Source: Pseudomonas rhizosphaerae
Lineage (GTDB): Bacteria; Pseudomonadota; Gammaproteobacteria; Pseudomonadales; Pseudomonadaceae
DNA length: 64,000 bases
Assembly: GCF_000761155.1 (NCBI RefSeq)
Contig: NZ_CP009533.1
Span: 2,666,001-2,730,000, forward strand
Direction of reading: 5' to 3'
This document shows positions 24,641 through 34,056 of this stretch, in pieces. The first letter of the stretch is position 1. Each line of letters starts with the position of its first letter. The position numbers and the translations under genes are program-made. The notes under the pieces were generated by a model. It worked only from the letters and a program-made list of their open reading frames with translations. It did not search any database and was not told the origin of the DNA.

Positions 24641-26638
24641 ATGTCCCTGCCCAAGCACCACCTCGAACTGCTCAGCCCCGCACGCGACGTAGCCATCGCC
24701 CGTGAGGCCATCCTGCATGGCGCCGACGCCATCTACATCGGCGGGCCCAGCTTCGGCGCGCGTCACAACGCCAGCAACGAGCTGAGCGACATCGCCGAGT
24801 TGGTGACCTTCGCTCGCCGCTATCACGCGCGGGTGTTCACCACGCTCAACACCATCCTGCACGACAACGAACTGGAACCGGCGCGCAAGCTGATCCACCA
24901 GTTGTACGACGCTGGCGTGGATGCCTTGATCGTGCAGGACCTGGGGGTCATGGAGCTGGATATTCCGCCGATCGAGCTGCACGCCAGCACCCAGACCGAC
25001 ATCCGCACCCTGGCACGGGCCAAATTCCTCGACCAGGCCGGCTTCTCCCAGCTGGTGCTGGCGCGGGAGCTGGATCTGGGCGAGATCCGCGCCATTGCCG
25101 CAGAAACCGATGCAGCCATCGAGTTCTTCATTCACGGTGCGTTGTGCGTGGCGTTTTCCGGTCAGTGCAACATCTCCCACGCGCAGACCGGGCGCAGTGC
25201 CAACCGCGGCGACTGCTCCCAGGCCTGCCGCCTGCCCTATACCCTCAAGGATGACCAGGGCCGCGTCGTGGCCTACGAGAAACACCTGCTGTCCATGAAG
25301 GACAACAACCAGAGCGCCAACATCCGTGCGCTGGTCGAGGCAGGCGTGCGTTCGTTCAAGATCGAAGGCCGTTACAAGGACATGGGCTATGTGAAAAACA
25401 TCACCGCCTATTACCGCCAGCGCCTGGACGACGTACTGGAAGACCGGCCCGATCTGGCCCGGGCCTCCAGCGGTCGCACCGCACACTTCTTCGTGCCGGA
25501 CCCGGACAAGACCTTTCACCGCGGCAGCACCGACTATTTCGTCAGCGAGCGAAAGGTCGACATCGGCGCGTTCGACTCGCCGACCTTCACCGGTCTGCCG
25601 GTTGGCCGAGTGGAAAAAGTCGCCAAGCGCGACATGCTGGTGGTCAGCGAGCAGCCGCTGTCCAACGGCGATGGCCTGAACGTGCTGGTCAAGCGCGAAG
25701 TTGTGGGTTTTCGCGCCAACATCGCCGAGCTCAAGGGCGAGTTCGACGAAGACGGTCAGAAGCGCTACCGCTATCGGGTCGAACCCAACGAGATGCCGGC
25801 GGGGCTGTTCCAGCTGCGCCCCAACCATCCGCTCAATCGCAATCTGGACCACAACTGGCAGCAGGCGCTGCAGAAGACTTCCGCCGAGCGCCGGGTCGGC
25901 GTGGCCTGGCTCGCACAACTCAGCGAGCAGCGCTTGCAGTTGACCGCCACCAGCGAAGAAGGCGTGCGTGTGGACGTTGCGCTGGAAGGTCCATTCGGCC
26001 CGGCCAACAAGCCCGAGCAGGCCCTGGACCAACTGCGCGATCTGTTGGGGCAACTGGGCACCACCCAGTACCATGCGACGGCCATCGAACTGGATGCGCC
26101 GCAGGCGTTTTTCATTCCCAACTCGCAGCTCAAGGCGTTGCGTCGCGAGGCCATCGAAGCGCTGACCGCTGCACGCGTGCAGGCTCATCCGCGCGGCAGT
26201 CGCAAGGCCGAGACGAGCCCGCCACCGGTGTACCCGGAATCGCACCTGTCGTTCCTGGCCAACGTGTACAACCAGAAGGCTCGCGATTTCTACCACCGGC
26301 ACGGGGTCAAGTTGATTGATGCCGCGTACGAGGCTCATGAAGAGCCGGGCGAAGTGCCGGTGATGATCACCAAGCATTGCCTGCGTTTCTCGTTCAACCT
26401 GTGCCCCAAGCAGGCCAAGGGTGTGACCGGGGTGAAAACCAAGGTTGCGCCCATGCAGTTGATTCATGGCGATGAAGTGTTGACGCTCAAGTTCGACTGC
26501 AAGCCGTGCGAGATGCATGTCATCGGCAAGATGAAGGGGCATATCCTCGACCTGCCGCTGCCTGGCAGCGGCGTCAATGTGGTCGGTCAGATCAGCCCGC
26601 AGGATCTGCTGAAAACCATCCGCCGCGCACCGCACTGA
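24641..26638 (+). CDS. rlhA: U32-family protein, 23S rRNA hydroxylase-type (RlhA/YdcP)
   Basis: From the ATG at 24641 the protein has 665 residues, close to E. coli RlhA (about 650) and much longer than TrhP/YegQ. The N-terminal peptidase_U32 domain begins LELLSPARDVAIAREAILHG and includes the Cys-containing block GALCVAFSGQCNISH and SANRGDCSQACRLPY. The C-terminal DUF3656 and metal-binding region has HCLRFSFNLCPKQAKG and DCKPCEMHVIG. In E. coli RlhA hydroxylates C2501 of 23S rRNA with prephenate-linked and Fe-S chemistry. Upstream in-frame codons back to 24557 are not needed. Confidence 0.88.
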   Translation: MSLPKHHLELLSPARDVAIAREAILHGADAIYIGGPSFGARHNASNELSDIAELVTFARRYHARVFTTLNTILHDNELEPARKLIHQLYDAGVDALIVQDLGVMELDIPPIELHASTQTDIRTLARAKFLDQAGFSQLVLARELDLGEIRAIAAETDAAIEFFIHGALCVAFSGQCNISHAQTGRSANRGDCSQACRLPYTLKDDQGRVVAYEKHLLSMKDNNQSANIRALVEAGVRSFKIEGRYKDMGYVKNITAYYRQRLDDVLEDRPDLARASSGRTAHFFVPDPDKTFHRGSTDYFVSERKVDIGAFDSPTFTGLPVGRVEKVAKRDMLVVSEQPLSNGDGLNVLVKREVVGFRANIAELKGEFDEDGQKRYRYRVEPNEMPAGLFQLRPNHPLNRNLDHNWQQALQKTSAERRVGVAWLAQLSEQRLQLTATSEEGVRVDVALEGPFGPANKPEQALDQLRDLLGQLGTTQYHATAIELDAPQAFFIPNSQLKALRREAIEALTAARVQAHPRGSRKAETSPPPVYPESHLSFLANVYNQKARDFYHRHGVKLIDAAYEAHEEPGEVPVMITKHCLRFSFNLCPKQAKGVTGVKTKVAPMQLIHGDEVLTLKFDCKPCEMHVIGKMKGHILDLPLPGSGVNVVGQISPQDLLKTIRRAPH

Positions 26639-26657
26639 TACCTGGCGCACACCGCAG

Positions 26658-27809
26658 ATGGATATCTTCACCCGCCTGCTCCAAACCGGAACCGCTTGGC
26701 TGCGGGCATTGTGGCCCAACCGCCAACCGATCAATGCCCGGGAAAAATGGCGAGCCTGCATCGGCGCCGCCCTGGGCGTGCTCGTGGTCTGCGCCGTTGC
26801 GGCGCTGGGCCTGCAGGGGCACTGGGCCGCTGAGCACGGTGCCTTGGGGTTGGCCATCGTCGCGCCCATCGGCGCCAGCGCGGTCCTGGTGTTCGCCCTC
26901 CCCGCAAGCCCCCTGGCGCAGCCCTGGTCGGTGGCAGGCGGCAACACCTTGAGCGCTTTGGTGGGCATCGCCTGCACCAAATGGATTCCCGATCCAACCC
27001 TGGCTGCCGCGCTTGCCGTTGGCTTGGCCATCGCATTGATGCTCGCCGCCCGCTGCCTGCACCCACCCGGTGGCGCGGCAGCACTGCTGATGGTGGTCAT
27101 GGGTTGCGAACAGTTCACCTACGCCGCGAATCCGGTGCTGATCGACTCACTGCTGCTGGTGGCCGCCGGGCTGATCTACAACAACCTGACGCGCCGGCCC
27201 TGGCCCCATGTGCCTGCCGCCAGCCCATCGCCCAGCCCCAGCCGCTTCAGTCGCGCCGACCTGGACGCCGCACTGCTGCACTACAACCAGGTGCTGGACG
27301 TCGACCGCAACGACCTGCAAGCACTGCTCGAACATGCCGAGGCATCGGCCTACCAGCGCAACATGGGCGAGTTGCGCTGCGCGCAAATCATGAGCCAGGA
27401 ACCGATCACCGCACGCCAGGAGATGCCGCTGCGCGAGGCCTGGGCGCTGATGCGCAGGCACAAGATCAAAGCCCTGCCCGTGATCGATCGCCAGCGCCAC
27501 CTGGTGGGCATCGTCACCGTGGCCGATTTCATGCAACAACTGGATCTGGACGCCCATGACGGCGTGGCCTGGCACCTGCGCGCCCTCTTGCGACCTGGTC
27601 GCAACCAGCCGACGACAAGCACCGTCGGGCAGATCATGACCCGCTCGGTGCGCGTGGCCAGCGCAGACCGGTTGCTGACCGAACTGGTGCCGGTGTTCTC
27701 GGAGAACGGTCACCGACACATCCCCATCATCGACAGCGAACGCCGCCTGGTGGGCATCATCACCCAGTCCGACCTGATCCGCGCGCTGTACAGAGCCGTC
27801 AGCGCCTAG
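26658..27809 (+). CDS. HPP-family membrane protein with tandem CBS domains
   Basis: The 383-residue protein has an N-terminal HPP domain of four or five helices (about 25-180) with the family signature CLHPPGGAAALLMV and the PIGASAVLVFALP block. Two CBS domains follow (about 245-300 and 325-380): IMSQEPITARQEMPLREAWA ... HLVGIVTVADFM and IMTRSVRVASADRLLTELVP ... RLVGIITQSDL. HPP proteins are proposed nitrite or anion transporters; CBS pairs bind adenosyl ligands and could regulate transport. It starts 19 bp after rlhA. The 3' end overlaps the convergent 78-residue ORF by four bases. Confidence 0.9.
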   Translation: MDIFTRLLQTGTAWLRALWPNRQPINAREKWRACIGAALGVLVVCAVAALGLQGHWAAEHGALGLAIVAPIGASAVLVFALPASPLAQPWSVAGGNTLSALVGIACTKWIPDPTLAAALAVGLAIALMLAARCLHPPGGAAALLMVVMGCEQFTYAANPVLIDSLLLVAAGLIYNNLTRRPWPHVPAASPSPSPSRFSRADLDAALLHYNQVLDVDRNDLQALLEHAEASAYQRNMGELRCAQIMSQEPITARQEMPLREAWALMRRHKIKALPVIDRQRHLVGIVTVADFMQQLDLDAHDGVAWHLRALLRPGRNQPTTSTVGQIMTRSVRVASADRLLTELVPVFSENGHRHIPIIDSERRLVGIITQSDLIRALYRAVSA

Positions 27810-28042
27810 CGCGCGGAGCCGCCGTCCACTTGGATATCGGTCAGGCCCATGCGTGCCGCCTGCTCCAGAACCTGGTCGTCGGTATCCTCCGCGGTGGGCA
27901 TCACCAAGCTGTTCTCGCCGTCGCCGAAATGCAGTTGCAGCAGGTGCATCACGATGCCGTGAAGACCCGGCTCGATCTGGGCGGGCGATGTCCAGGTACG
28001 GGGCTCGCCATTGAAGCGGTATCGAACGGTTGCAGCGGTCAT
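27806..28042 (-). CDS. Small conserved hypothetical protein (78 aa)
   Basis: I do not recognise a named family. The sequence starts MTAATVRYRFNGEPRTWTSP and is an acidic, soluble small domain without membrane segments or cysteines. It resembles short hypothetical proteins found singly in Pseudomonas genomes. Codon usage matches its neighbours and the start lies shortly after AAGAGGA, both supporting a real gene. It overlaps the end of the HPP-CBS gene by four bases on the other strand. Confidence 0.65.
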   Translation of the reverse strand: MTAATVRYRFNGEPRTWTSPAQIEPGLHGIVMHLLQLHFGDGENSLVMPTAEDTDDQVLEQAARMGLTDIQVDGGSAR

Positions 28043-28242
28043 TGGCCAAATCCTCTTTGCAATGGGAAGGCGCTCAAGTACGACTCCTGCTGAAACTGAC
28101 TGGGGTGATGGGTCAGCGTTCCCCTCGGCGCGGCAAGGCTGGCTGTACCCGATTACCTTGAACGTCTGCGCCCAACTGCTTTCTCAACAGGGAACCGGGC
28201 AATGCCGCCCATGGCATCCCCCCACCTGCAGGAGAAGTTTGC

Positions 28243-28935
28243 ATGAAGATCTTGATGGTTCTCACGTCCCACGACCAGTTGGGCGATACCGGCAAGAAAA
28301 CCGGCTTCTGGTTGGAAGAATTCGCGGCACCTTACTACGCCTTTATCGATGCGGGCGCTGACGTGACCCTCGTTTCGCCCAAGGGCGGCCAGCCACCGCT
28401 GGACCCCAAGAGCGACGAGCCGGACGCGCAGACCGACGCCACGCGCCGCTTCGCTCAGGACACCCAGGCCCAGTCGGCCCTGGCCGACACCTTTCCACTG
28501 GGTGAAGTCGACCCGTACGATTTCGATGCAGTGTTCTACCCAGGCGGGCACGGACCGCTATGGGACCTGGCTGAGGACGTCGATTCGAAGACCATCATCG
28601 AGGCCTTCTACGCGGCCAACAAACCTGTAGCCGCCGTGTGCCACGCGCCTGGTGTGTTCAAGAACGTCAAGTCGCCGGACGGCGATTCCATCGTCAAGGG
28701 GAAGAAAGTCACCGGTTTCACCAACTCCGAAGAAGAGGCGGTCGGGCTGACGGATGTGGTGCCGTTTCTGGTTGAAGACATGCTCAAGGCCAATGGCGGT
28801 GAGTACTCCAAAGGTCCGGACTGGGGCAGCTATGTGGTCGAGGACGGTCACCTGATCACTGGGCAGAACCCTGCGTCCTCGGAAGCTGCGGCTGAAGCCT
28901 TGATCAAGCGCCTGCAGCAGGAAGAGAGTGCCTGA
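28243..28935 (+). CDS. DJ-1/PfpI-superfamily protein, Hsp31-like (class I glutamine amidotransferase fold)
   Basis: The 230 residues carry the nucleophile elbow AAVCHAPG with Cys133-His134, a candidate partner Glu26 (FWLEEFAAPYY), the oxyanion region YPGGHGPLWDL, and FTNSEEEAVGL. This layout is that of Hsp31/YDR533C-like enzymes, which have glutathione-independent glyoxalase III, chaperone or protein-deglycase activity. It is cytosolic, with no signal peptide. GGAGAA precedes the ATG. The 200-bp upstream gap holds no gene and no clear regulatory site. Confidence 0.9.
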   Translation: MKILMVLTSHDQLGDTGKKTGFWLEEFAAPYYAFIDAGADVTLVSPKGGQPPLDPKSDEPDAQTDATRRFAQDTQAQSALADTFPLGEVDPYDFDAVFYPGGHGPLWDLAEDVDSKTIIEAFYAANKPVAAVCHAPGVFKNVKSPDGDSIVKGKKVTGFTNSEEEAVGLTDVVPFLVEDMLKANGGEYSKGPDWGSYVVEDGHLITGQNPASSEAAAEALIKRLQQEESA

Positions 28936-28949
28936 TACACGGTGTCGTT

Positions 28950-29027
28950 CCCTTCGCGGCCACAGACCGCTCCCACTGAAAGACTGCATTCTTTCCATCC
29001 GTGGGAGCGGTCAGTGGCCGCGAAGGA
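28950..29027. repeat. REP class C inverted pair
   Basis: Two palindromes (about 28950-28978 and 28998-29027) in opposite orientation share the GGGAGCGGTC-N-GGCCGCGAAGG core of the copies at 13166 and 15721. Confidence 0.8.
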
Positions 29028-29124
29028 TTTCCCCGGATGTTACTGACCTACCTCGGCGCCTGTTCAGGTTTGGTGGTCAATCCAGAAAAATGAGCGCGTC
29101 AGCAAAAAAATTTTAAAGTATCAC

Positions 29125-29137
29125 GTTATATCGTAAC
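29125..29137. promoter_or_regulatory. Palindrome GTTATATCGTAAC, possible operator
   Basis: An inverted repeat (GTTA ... TAAC) in an AT-rich stretch 35 bp upstream of the DUF1624 gene. It is reminiscent of Zur-type operators (GTTATA-N-TATAAC) but the inner bases deviate. The A/T-rich run just before it may hold the promoter. Confidence 0.3.
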
Positions 29138-29171
29138 ATACGCATCCCGATTCACTCTTGGATGCATTCCC

Positions 29172-30371
29172 ATGGCCGACGCCGCCGCTTCACCACCCTT
29201 CCCCGGCTCGCTTGCCACTGCCTCGTCCCAAGCGGTGTCACGCACCCGCATGCTCACGATCGACGCATTGCGCGGCCTGGTCATGCTGTTCATGCTGGTA
29301 GACCATGTTCGCGAGACCTTCTTCCTGCACGTTCAGGTCAGCGACCCCATGGACCCGGTGAATACGCCCCCCGAGCTGTTCTTCACGCGTATCAGCAGCA
29401 TGGTCTGCGCCCCGGTATTCGTTTTCCTGACTGGCCTCTCCGCCTGGCTGTACGGGCAATCCCACAGTCCGCGGGAGGTCTCGATATTTCTCCTCAAGCG
29501 CGGATTGTTTCTGGTCTTTCTCGAACTCACCCTGGTCAACTTCGCCTGGAACGCAACCCTGGTGCCTACCACCCTGTGGCTGCAGGTAATCTGGGCCATC
29601 GGCCTGAGCATGATCGCGCTGGCGGCACTCATTCACATGCCGCGCACCGCCCTGGCGATCGTGGGCGCAGTCATCGTCGCCGGGCACAACCTGCTGGACG
29701 GCATCGTCCTGACCGCCGACTCGCCCTTCTTCGAAATCTGGTCGATCCTGCACCAGCGCTCCTTCCTTGAAATCACCGAGCACACCCGCGCGCGCACCAC
29801 CTACCCGATCCTGCCGTGGATCGGCCTGATCGCGCTGGGCTACTGCGCCGGCCCGTGGTTCGCCCGTGATGCGGACCCCACACGGCGGCTGCGTCTGCTG
29901 CTGAACTGGGGCGTCGGCCTGCTGCTGGGTTTCGTTGCGATTCGCTATCTCAACGGCTACGGCGAAAAGCCATGGAGTGTGCTGGACGATAACGTGCGCA
30001 CGTTCATGAGTTTCATGTCGTTGACCAAATACCCACCGTCGCTTCTGTACCTGATGCCCACCATGGGTGCAGGCCTGCTGCTGCTCGCCTTGTTCCAGCG
30101 TCTGGAAGGCCGGCCAGTGCTCGAGGTGCTCTCTCGTTACGGCGGCGCGCCCATGTTCTTCTATGTGCTGCACCTGCTGGTGCTCAAGGCGATGTACCTG
30201 GTCGCCGTGCAGATCTGGGGCTTGAACCAGGGCAAATACTACGGTTTCGACAGCCTGGCCGGGATCTGGCTGTGGACCGTCGCATTGGCCTTCATCCTGT
30301 ACTTTCCCACCCGCTGGTTCGCGCAGCTCAAGCAGCGTCGGCGCGACATCGGCTGGTTGAAGTACTTTTGA
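29172..30371 (+). CDS. DUF1624 / heparan-alpha-glucosaminide acetyltransferase-like membrane protein (YeiB-related)
   Basis: The 399-residue protein has about ten membrane helices. It begins with the signature RTRMLTIDALRGLVMLFMLV and DHVRETFF, typical of DUF1624 and acyltransferase-3-like families, and includes YPILPWIGLIALGYCAGPWF and PMFFYVLHLLVLKAM. Such proteins are suspected transmembrane acyltransferases; no substrate is known. The start is uncertain: 29172 gives a polar N-terminal extension, while Met27 (29250) starts directly at the signature; neither has a strong Shine-Dalgarno. Single-gene unit. Confidence 0.85.
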   Translation: MADAAASPPFPGSLATASSQAVSRTRMLTIDALRGLVMLFMLVDHVRETFFLHVQVSDPMDPVNTPPELFFTRISSMVCAPVFVFLTGLSAWLYGQSHSPREVSIFLLKRGLFLVFLELTLVNFAWNATLVPTTLWLQVIWAIGLSMIALAALIHMPRTALAIVGAVIVAGHNLLDGIVLTADSPFFEIWSILHQRSFLEITEHTRARTTYPILPWIGLIALGYCAGPWFARDADPTRRLRLLLNWGVGLLLGFVAIRYLNGYGEKPWSVLDDNVRTFMSFMSLTKYPPSLLYLMPTMGAGLLLLALFQRLEGRPVLEVLSRYGGAPMFFYVLHLLVLKAMYLVAVQIWGLNQGKYYGFDSLAGIWLWTVALAFILYFPTRWFAQLKQRRRDIGWLKYF

Positions 30372-30532
30372 GCAGAACCGAGAGCTGCCACGCACAACCG
30401 TTGGCGTCAGAAGGATGACCGTTGATCGCTGCATGCCTCAGCATGCAGCGATATGGCGAGTACTCACGCAATTTAAGTGTCGACCCAGAGTCCGACCGGT
30501 AGGCGTAGTGCTAATCTCACAGTGATGTCAAA

Positions 30533-32827
30533 ATGACATTGTGTGACAGGAGGTCGCCGCTCCCCGTCGTCCTTGCTTGGGTCCTTCACATGCTCGCAGC
30601 TGTCCCTGATAAAAATACATCGCACACCGCTCTACAAGGTCTGGTTCAGGCAGCAGCGGCCATCACTCAGTGTTGCGGTGGTCTGCTCATCGAAGGTGCG
30701 CCTGGCGCGTGGCGCGTGACGGCGGCCTATGGCACGACCCGCGAAGTGCCCGTGGACGCGGCCACCGAGTCCTGGCTGCGCATGCTGATGTCCTACGGGG
30801 ACGTGGTCGACATCGGCGACGGTTCGCCTTTCATCCATTCGGTCCCGGATTTTCTCGGCTCCCTGGCAGACACCTACCGCGTGTGCATCGCCGTCAAGGA
30901 CCACACCGACGCCCTCGCCGGTATCGTCCTGTTGGCACAGACGCCACCGTTCAAGTTGCTCAGCGCCGCGCAGATCTACGCCCTCAAGACCCACTCGGTC
31001 GCCCTCTATCACGCCGCGCCCTTGGCCCCGGTACGCAATGGCCCCGAAGGCGTGATCGAGCGGTTGCGCCTGCTGGAATCGGTCGTCGTGCATGCCAAGG
31101 ACGCTATCCTGATCACCGAGGCCGAGCCCATCGACCTGCCCGGCCCGCGCATCGTCTACTGCAATCCGGCGTTCCTGGAGACCACCGGGTTCAGTCTCGA
31201 AGAGATCGTCGGAAAGACGCCACGCATCCTGCAGTGCGAGGAAACCGATCGCAGTACCCTGGACCAGATCCGCAGTGCGCTGTCGAAATGGCAACCGGTG
31301 GAAGTCGAACTGATCAACACACGCCGCGACGGCACCCGCTTCTGGGTCCAGTTGAGCATCGTGCCCGTGGCCAACGAAAAAGGCTGGTTCACGCATTGGG
31401 TGTCTGTGCAACGTGACATCACCGAACGCAAGGAAGCCGAACAGAGCCTCAAGCAAGCTCAGATCGACCGCGAGGAACAGGTAGCCCTGCGCTCCCGCCT
31501 GGTGGAACGCGAACGCATCCAGGAAGAGCTGACCTACGCTGCCTTCCACGACGACCTGACCCGACTGAAGAACCGCGCCTATTTCATGGCGCAGATTCAG
31601 GAAGTCTTCAACCTGGCCCAAGCGGAACGCGAAGCGGCCGTGTTGTACATGGACCTGGATCGTTTCAAATACATCAATGACGGCATGGGCCACCGGGCTG
31701 GCGATATTCTTTTGCAGATCGTGGCGCAGCGGCTCCAATCCTGCCTGACCGGCAATGCCGTGCTCGCGCGTATCGGTGGCGATGAATTCGCCATCCTGCA
31801 TACCGGCGATGCCTCCAAGCAGGCCGCCGTCGACACGGCGCGGCGCGTGATCCAGGCGCTCGGCGTGGCCGTCGAGGTCGAGGGCCAGGCGATCTTCACT
31901 TCGTGCAGTGTCGGCATCGTCACACTCGATGCCGCGCACACCAGCGCCGAGGACCTGGTCCGCGATGCCGACGTCGCCATGTACGCCGCAAAAAAACAGG
32001 GCCAGGGCAAGTGGGCGCTGTTCGACCTGTCCATGCGCCAGGCGGCGGTCGACCTGCTGTTGATGCGCAACGCACTCAAGCATGCCCTGGCGCGCGAAGA
32101 GTTCTACCTGGTCTACCAGCCCATCTTCGCCGCACGCTCGCGCCGCATCGAAGGAGTCGAAGCACTCGTGCGCTGGCAGCACCCGGTACTGGGCAACGTA
32201 CCGCCCGACGTATTCATCGCCGTGGCGGAAGACATCGGTATCATTCACGAAATGGGTCGTTGGGTCATGCAGACGGCCTGTGCCGAGATCAAGCGCTGGA
32301 ACGCTGACCCTGCCTCCACACTGCGGCTCAACGTCAACGTCTCGGGTGCTGAACTCAACCACGTGGGCTTTGTGGCGAAGGTTGCGGAAATCCTGCAGGG
32401 TACGTCGTTCAGCGCACACGACCTGCAGATCGAGATCACCGAATCGGTCTTCCTCAACGAACCGGAAACCGTAGCCATCGCCCTTGCCGACCTGCGCGAA
32501 TTGGGCGTGCGCATTGCACTTGACGACTTCGGCACCGGCTACAGCTCGCTGGGGTACATCGACCGCTATCCCATTGACTCGATCAAGATCGATCGCTCGT
32601 TCGTTACCCGCATGATGACCCACCGGCGCACCATCGCGATCGTCACCAGCATCCTGTCCCTGGGCAGCGCGCTGGATGTCGACATCGTCGCCGAAGGCGT
32701 GGAAACCCAGGACCAATTGGACCGGCTGCAAGCATTGGGCTGCCCGTTCGTCCAGGGTTACCTGCTCAGCCCGCCGCTGCGGGGCGAGGAAATGAAGCAG
32801 TTGCTGGCAGCGCGCAACGAGAACTGA
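30533..32827 (+). CDS. GAF-PAS-GGDEF-EAL protein, predicted c-di-GMP synthase/phosphodiesterase
   Basis: Up to 764 residues: an N-terminal GAF-like sensor (about 25-170), a PAS/PAC domain (about 185-310, TTGFSLEEIVGKTPRILQCE), GGDEF (about 340-510) and EAL (about 525-760). The GGDEF active site ARIGGDEFAIL is intact, but no RxxD inhibitory site lies five residues before it. The EAL domain keeps VEALVRW, NVNVSGAE, IEITES, LDDFGTGYSS, KIDRSF and AEGVE, so phosphodiesterase activity is likely. No membrane helix or signal peptide, so it is cytosolic and probably sensed by PAS/GAF ligands. The start is unclear: ATG at 30533 or at 30590; AGGAGG at 30549 fits neither well. Confidence 0.92.
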   Translation: MTLCDRRSPLPVVLAWVLHMLAAVPDKNTSHTALQGLVQAAAAITQCCGGLLIEGAPGAWRVTAAYGTTREVPVDAATESWLRMLMSYGDVVDIGDGSPFIHSVPDFLGSLADTYRVCIAVKDHTDALAGIVLLAQTPPFKLLSAAQIYALKTHSVALYHAAPLAPVRNGPEGVIERLRLLESVVVHAKDAILITEAEPIDLPGPRIVYCNPAFLETTGFSLEEIVGKTPRILQCEETDRSTLDQIRSALSKWQPVEVELINTRRDGTRFWVQLSIVPVANEKGWFTHWVSVQRDITERKEAEQSLKQAQIDREEQVALRSRLVERERIQEELTYAAFHDDLTRLKNRAYFMAQIQEVFNLAQAEREAAVLYMDLDRFKYINDGMGHRAGDILLQIVAQRLQSCLTGNAVLARIGGDEFAILHTGDASKQAAVDTARRVIQALGVAVEVEGQAIFTSCSVGIVTLDAAHTSAEDLVRDADVAMYAAKKQGQGKWALFDLSMRQAAVDLLLMRNALKHALAREEFYLVYQPIFAARSRRIEGVEALVRWQHPVLGNVPPDVFIAVAEDIGIIHEMGRWVMQTACAEIKRWNADPASTLRLNVNVSGAELNHVGFVAKVAEILQGTSFSAHDLQIEITESVFLNEPETVAIALADLRELGVRIALDDFGTGYSSLGYIDRYPIDSIKIDRSFVTRMMTHRRTIAIVTSILSLGSALDVDIVAEGVETQDQLDRLQALGCPFVQGYLLSPPLRGEEMKQLLAARNEN

Positions 32828-32832
32828 AAGCT

Positions 32833-32863
32833 GCCGCGCGCCTGATCACACCCGGCGCGCGGC
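32833..32863 (+). terminator. GC-rich hairpin after the GGDEF-EAL gene, possible terminator
   Basis: A perfect 10-bp stem GCCGCGCGCC / GGCGCGCGGC with an 11-base loop starts six bases after the stop. No T tract follows, so it may only pause or protect the message. Confidence 0.4.
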
Positions 32864-32942
32864 GGCGAAGGCATGTTCGGAGGTGGATAGCTTTTGAAGA
32901 CGCATCGAGGCTAAGCTGCGCGCTCTACGGAAGGAGTCTGGA

Positions 32943-33161
32943 ATGAAAACACTGTCTGCACTATTGATCCTGGGCGTACTGAGCGGCTGCGCCTCCTACA
33001 GCGACCGGGGCACCGGCGAAGGCGGCCGCGAGATCGGCAGCAAAGGCTACACGGTGCGCTGTGACGCAACGCCCGCCAATCAACCTGGCTGCTATTCTCC
33101 GCCGCCCTCCTATTCGTGGAACTTCATGAAAAACTTCCACTTCAAGCTCGGGCAGAATTGA
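32943..33161 (+). CDS. Small lipoprotein (72 aa)
   Basis: The precursor has a lipoprotein signal with lipobox LSGC (Cys16). The mature part is only about 57 residues, rich in Gly, Ser and Pro, with two further cysteines (VRCDATPANQPGCYSPPP) that could form a disulfide. AAGGAG lies just before the ATG. There is no recognised domain. It ends 19 bp before the end of the convergent amino-acid transporter operon. Confidence 0.8.
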   Translation: MKTLSALLILGVLSGCASYSDRGTGEGGREIGSKGYTVRCDATPANQPGCYSPPPSYSWNFMKNFHFKLGQN

Positions 33162-33180
33162 TACGCAAGATCGGCCGCCT

Positions 33181-34056
33181 TCATGGCTTCCAGCGACCAC
33201 CCTCTACGATGACCAGATTGGGATCGGTGTCCGCTGGCAAGTCCTTGCGTACGTACTGGTCATAAAGCTTGAGCAGGGCTTTCTCTTCACCCAGCTTGGC
33301 CAATTCGTCGTTCACCCAATCGCGCAGCTCGGTGTTGCCCTTCTTCACGGCCGGTGCGATAGGCGCTTCATCGCCCAGCTTCTGGGCAAGTACGCGGTAG
33401 CCGGGGTTCTGCTTGGCCCAATTGAACGGCACCAGGTTGTCCTGGGCATAGGCGTCGCCGCGGCCGCTGGCCAGGGCTTGCAGTGATTCGGAGTTCTTTT
33501 CGAACTTCAGCAACTTCCAGTCCGGGTGGTTCTTGGTCAACCACAGATCGGCCGTCGTGCCGGTGGTGACGATGGTGGTCTTGTCGGCCAGGTCATCGAG
33601 CTTCTGGACGCTGCTGCCATCGGCCACCAATGCTTGCACGGCCACCCGCAGGTTGGGATTGGTGAAGTCCACCGCCTGGCTGCGCTCGGGTGTCACGGTC
33701 ATGTTGGCCAGGATCAGGTCGACCTTGTCGCTTTGCAGAAACGGTATGCGGCTGGCGGGCTCGACGCTGACGAACTCGATTTTCTTCTCGTCACCCAGCA
33801 GGTCCTTGGCGAAGCGCTTGCCCAGGTCGGTGTCGAACCCGACGTATTCACCTTGCTCGTTGACGAAACCAAAGGGCGGCTTGTCGCTGAACACCCCGAT
33901 GATCAGCTTGTCGCGGGCCTTGATGGTTTCCAGATAGCTGGTGGCAGGCTTCGCCGTCGTAGCTGGGGTGGTGGCCTTGGGTTCGGTCGGTTTGTCGCAA
34001 CCGGCCAGCAGTCCAAGGGCGAGTACGGGTAGAACCAGGGCAGATTTGAAGTTCAC
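33181..34056 (-). CDS. Polar amino acid ABC transporter substrate-binding lipoprotein
   Basis: From the GTG at 34056 the precursor has 291 residues with lipobox LLAGC (Cys20) and an SBP_bac_3 domain ([56 protein letters not shown]). It is of the PEB1/GltI/FliY type binding Glu/Asp, cystine or similar. The GTG overlaps the ATPase gene's stop (GTGA) and GAAAAGGAAAG lies upstream, which decides the start against much longer in-frame extensions that run through the ATPase gene. It is the last gene of a four-gene operon. Confidence 0.92.
   Translation of the reverse strand: MNFKSALVLPVLALGLLAGCDKPTEPKATTPATTAKPATSYLETIKARDKLIIGVFSDKPPFGFVNEQGEYVGFDTDLGKRFAKDLLGDEKKIEFVSVEPASRIPFLQSDKVDLILANMTVTPERSQAVDFTNPNLRVAVQALVADGSSVQKLDDLADKTTIVTTGTTADLWLTKNHPDWKLLKFEKNSESLQALASGRGDAYAQDNLVPFNWAKQNPGYRVLAQKLGDEAPIAPAVKKGNTELRDWVNDELAKLGEEKALLKLYDQYVRKDLPADTDPNLVIVEGGRWKP

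Noticed and set aside
24626..27118. Long minus-strand open frame (830 codons) opposite rlhA and the HPP-CBS gene
   Set aside because: It spans two clearly coded plus-strand genes, has no recognisable motif, and is the usual antisense opening produced by high third-position GC.
30632..32731. 699-codon minus-strand open frame opposite the GGDEF-EAL gene
   Set aside because: Antisense shadow; the plus strand has complete GGDEF and EAL motifs and the minus translation is low-complexity His/Gln/Arg-rich.
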